Below, one piece after another: positions 61,713 to 64,000 of a stretch of 64,000 nucleotides of DNA. The translations under genes and the position numbers were made by a program. The stretch's first letter is position 1. Every line of letters starts with the position of its first letter. A model generated the notes under the pieces. That model was not told the origin of the DNA. It saw nothing but the letters and a program-made list of their open reading frames with translations, and searched no databases. The DNA lies in the NCBI RefSeq assembly GCF_014333525.1, contig NZ_JACSCX010000003.1:62001-126000 (forward strand), written 5' to 3'. Source of the stretch: Hymenobacter puniceus (lineage in GTDB: Bacteria; Bacteroidota; Bacteroidia; Cytophagales; Hymenobacteraceae).

Positions 61713-63385
61713 TGCTTGATGAAAGCGCGGGTGGTAGTGGTGGTAGCCGTTTTGATAACCAGCTGATAGTGGCCGCTCTGCAGCTTGCTAACCGATACTT
61801 TCAGGTTGTTCAAGCCTTGGCTCAGCACCACGCTCTGCTCCAGCATCCGGGCGCCCAGTGTGTTGAACACCGTGAGCGTGGCCGTTTCTTTCTGGCCGTG
61901 CGTCAGTGCCAGCGCCAGTTCGGTACCCGCTACGGGGTTGGGGTACACGTCGGCGCGGGTTAGCTCGGGTTTGCCGGTGGCCGCACTCAGGGCCGTGCCC
62001 AGCACGCCTTTGCGGGCAATAACCAGGGCCGTGGATTTATTGAACACCACCGGCTGCCCGGCAGCATCCACGGTAGCCAGGGTGTTGGCGTCGGGGCTTT
62101 GCATGGAAATAAACAGGAACCGCTCGTCGGGCGAGAAGGTCATGCCGGTGGGCTCGCAGCCGGCCGGCGTTACGGCGAATACCTCCACGGCCGGAGCAGC
62201 TTGCGTGTGGCAGGGCTTGATCAGCCATACGTGGTTGCGGCCCCCATCCTGCAGCACGTACAGGTTGCCCAGCGAATCGAAGGTCAGGTTGTCGTTGCCG
62301 GTGCGCCACAGCTCCGAGATGCTGCCCGAGCCGTAGTTGATGGTGTAGGCCTGCGCGGTATTCGTGGGCGTGTTGCCGGCAAAGATTTCAAAGTTGCTGA
62401 ACGTGGTGCCCGTTGCGCCCGTGTCGGTGAAGCGGTAGATGGTGCCGGGGCCTTTGGCCGTAAAGTACACCTGGCCAGTGAGCGGGCTGATTTCAATGTC
62501 TTCTACCCCATTGAAGCTGGTAGCGCCCAGGGCGCGGGCCGCGGCCGTGGTATTGTTGCACTCGGCCGGAGTGCTGTTGGGCACCGGAATCCAGGTGCCG
62601 GTAGTGGCCGTGCCGATGGCGCCATCGAGCTGCAGGGCGTAGAGCGTGCCGTTGCCGAGCTGGCCGGCGGTGGTGGCTACATACTTGTACACGAAGCTGT
62701 TGCTTGAGCCATCATCGGCACCCTCGTACACAGTGCGCCGGTCGGCCGCCACCACAATATTCTCGTGCTTGAGGCGGCCCATGCGCCAGAGCTTATCGGG
62801 CGTGCCGTCGTTGTTCTGGTCTTTCACGGTGTGCGTGGCCGGGTCAATTTCCACGTTCCAGCCCGAGTCCATGTAGCCGTCGTTGTTGGTGTCGGTGGGG
62901 GTGGTAGGGCCGGTGTTTTCCTCGCACGTCACCACCGTATTCCAGGGCGTAACCGTGCCCGAGCAGTTGTTGATGGTCCCGACCACCGGGGCGAAGTTCA
63001 CGGGGTGCTTGGCCGTTACGTTCCACAGCTTGGTGGTGGCGTTGAAGTTCAGGCTGAGCATGCTCACGCCCGACGTGGTGCCTGATCCTTCGTGGTTGAT
63101 GGACAGGTAGCCGGCATTGCCGCCGTTGCTGGGTACGTAGCCCGTAAAGTCAAAGGCCTCCAGCATGTTGCCGTCGGCGGCATTGGTATAGGGCGTGCCG
63201 CCCTGCACCAGCATCTGGAACGTGTGGGTGGCGGGCAGGCGCAGATCCTGAGGCTGGGTGGTGGGCTCCACCGACGTAAACCGGCTGATGTGGTCAGTGG
63301 GCAGGGTAGGGCAGGGCGCCTGAGCCGAGGCCTGACCAGCGGCGCTTACCAGGGCGGCAAGCAAAAGCGTAGAAGTGTGTTTCAT
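61709..63385 (-). CDS. PhoX-like (DUF839) secreted protein with T9SS tail
   Basis: A 558-residue protein. It has a signal peptide (MKHTSTLLLAALVSAAGQASA) and then a beta-propeller-type region with VVTCEENTG (PhoX metal/haem-like site segment), GRLKHENIVVAADRRTVYEGADDG, FNGVEDIEISPLTGQVYFTAKG and NLYVLQDGGRNHVWLIKP, the DUF839/PhoX pattern. PhoX proteins use Ca and Fe to cleave phosphate monoesters. The last ~80 residues (DVYPNPVAGTELALALTHGQ ... FIKQ) form a T9SS type-A sorting tail. It is the first gene of a three-gene coupled operon with the LRR protein and di-haem peroxidase. Confidence 0.9.
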   Translation of the reverse strand: MKHTSTLLLAALVSAAGQASAQAPCPTLPTDHISRFTSVEPTTQPQDLRLPATHTFQMLVQGGTPYTNAADGNMLEAFDFTGYVPSNGGNAGYLSINHEGSGTTSGVSMLSLNFNATTKLWNVTAKHPVNFAPVVGTINNCSGTVTPWNTVVTCEENTGPTTPTDTNNDGYMDSGWNVEIDPATHTVKDQNNDGTPDKLWRMGRLKHENIVVAADRRTVYEGADDGSSNSFVYKYVATTAGQLGNGTLYALQLDGAIGTATTGTWIPVPNSTPAECNNTTAAARALGATSFNGVEDIEISPLTGQVYFTAKGPGTIYRFTDTGATGTTFSNFEIFAGNTPTNTAQAYTINYGSGSISELWRTGNDNLTFDSLGNLYVLQDGGRNHVWLIKPCHTQAAPAVEVFAVTPAGCEPTGMTFSPDERFLFISMQSPDANTLATVDAAGQPVVFNKSTALVIARKGVLGTALSAATGKPELTRADVYPNPVAGTELALALTHGQKETATLTVFNTLGARMLEQSVVLSQGLNNLKVSVSKLQSGHYQLVIKTATTTTTRAFIKQ

Positions 63386-63575
63386 GACCGACGAGTGAGG
63401 GGTTGAAGTACGGCGCAAGTTCAAAATGCACTATTTCGTCTGGTTTACGTCTACGCTACGACTGCGTAAACTTCCTGTGAAGACAATGTTACCAGTCCGC
63501 CAGCTGCTGCCTGTTGTGGGTGGCTGCTACCAGGGCTGCTCCCGTAAGCTGAAAGTTCGCGCTACATTCGTTGCT

Positions 63576-64000
63576 ATGCTCCACCGTCTCGTTCCTGCTT
63601 TCCTGCTGCTTTTCACCACGGCCTGCGTGCCGCTCGGTACGCCCATCACCGACCCCAACGCCGCCCGCCGGCCCGCTACGCCGGGCCAGACTAAGGCGCC
63701 CGAGTACTACGCCGATAAAACCCTGCGCTACCAGGACTACACCTACGACCCCAACGTGCGCAGCGTGCAGTGCTACGTGTTGTCGGGCAGCGTCAATGAA
63801 ATCTTCACGCCGCCAGTGGTGCCCATCAGCCAGGAACAGCCCATTGCGCTGGAGTTTGACCTGCTCGGCGACCAGAGCCAGCGCCTCACGGCCAAGCTCG
63901 TGCACTGCGACCTAGACTGGAAACCGTCCATCCTCACGGATATTCAGTTTCTGAACGAGATAAACGAGATTCTCATCACCAACTACCGCACCTCCGTCAA
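63576..64000 (+). CDS. DUF5103 type IX secretion plug protein, C-terminus off the window
   Basis: The frame from ATG 63576 reads to the window edge (141 codons visible). MLHRLVPAFLLLFTTAC is a lipoprotein-type leader (Cys17). The body DKTLRYQDYTYDPNVRSVQCYV, PIALEFDLLGDQSQRLTAKLVHCDLDW, FLNEINEILITNYRTS matches the DUF5103 N-terminal region; the family is annotated as the T9SS plug that closes the SprA/Sov channel. It fits the three T9SS-tail proteins in this window. Confidence 0.88.
   Translation, partial: MLHRLVPAFLLLFTTACVPLGTPITDPNAARRPATPGQTKAPEYYADKTLRYQDYTYDPNVRSVQCYVLSGSVNEIFTPPVVPISQEQPIALEFDLLGDQSQRLTAKLVHCDLDWKPSILTDIQFLNEINEILITNYRTSV

Overview
The window is high-GC Bacteroidota chromosome, most likely Hymenobacter or a close relative. 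The evidence is type IX secretion (T9SS) sorting tails on three exported enzymes, a T9SS plug protein, a TonB/CarboxypepD_reg receptor, a menaquinone pathway, lipoproteins with Bacteroidota-type lipoboxes, and TAnnTTTG-type promoters. Coding density is high. I found no rRNA, tRNA, CRISPR array, transposase or prophage. The species is an inference from protein content.

Layout. 1-8.2 kb: the end of a LytS-type sensor kinase coupled to an alpha/beta hydrolase, two small membrane proteins, an outer-membrane-like protein, a small exported protein, an M49 zinc peptidase and menE. 8.2-13.5 kb: a NamZ/DUF1343 muramidase, a large exported amidase with CUB and T9SS tail, a DUF6370 protein and a hypothetical. 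13.6-19 kb: the menaquinone block menI-menF-menD-menB (minus strand) with a divergent histidine phosphatase. 19.3-28.9 kb: nine plus-strand genes that together look like a 3-keto-glycoside pathway (GMC dehydrogenase with small subunit and cytochrome c, Gfo/Idh/MocA dehydrogenase, three TIM-barrel isomerase/lyase-like proteins, an NHS-type sugar/nucleoside transporter and a DUF1080 hydrolase). 29-35.5 kb: pyruvate dehydrogenase E2, a TonB receptor, hslV and a deoxyhypusine-synthase-like protein. 35.6-39.5 kb: DUF3667 and DUF1624 membrane proteins, a small acidic protein and a decayed bPH-domain gene. 39.5-44.5 kb: purE-purK, pyrC and pyrB, with a terminator-bearing leader in front of pyrB. 45-52 kb: a small membrane protein, a 2H phosphoesterase, an AsmA-like protein, a PAS protein, DUF2256 and an amidase. 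52-64 kb: a subtilase carrying both SLH-like and T9SS regions, two lipoproteins, an ABC-F ATPase, the translationally coupled operon PhoX-like / LRR / di-haem peroxidase, and the start of a DUF5103 T9SS plug protein.

The intergenic DNA is unusually structured. At least eight inverted-repeat elements of the GTCATGCTGAGC / GTCATTGCGAG / GTCATCCTGA type occur. Three more palindromes have arms built of 7-nt units, and a perfect 37-bp palindrome lies between menD and menB. One GTCATGCTGAGC pair encloses a small ORF.

The items most worth following up are the keto-sugar cluster, the possible pyrB attenuator, the PhoX-LRR-peroxidase operon, the SLH/T9SS subtilase and the palindromic repeat families.
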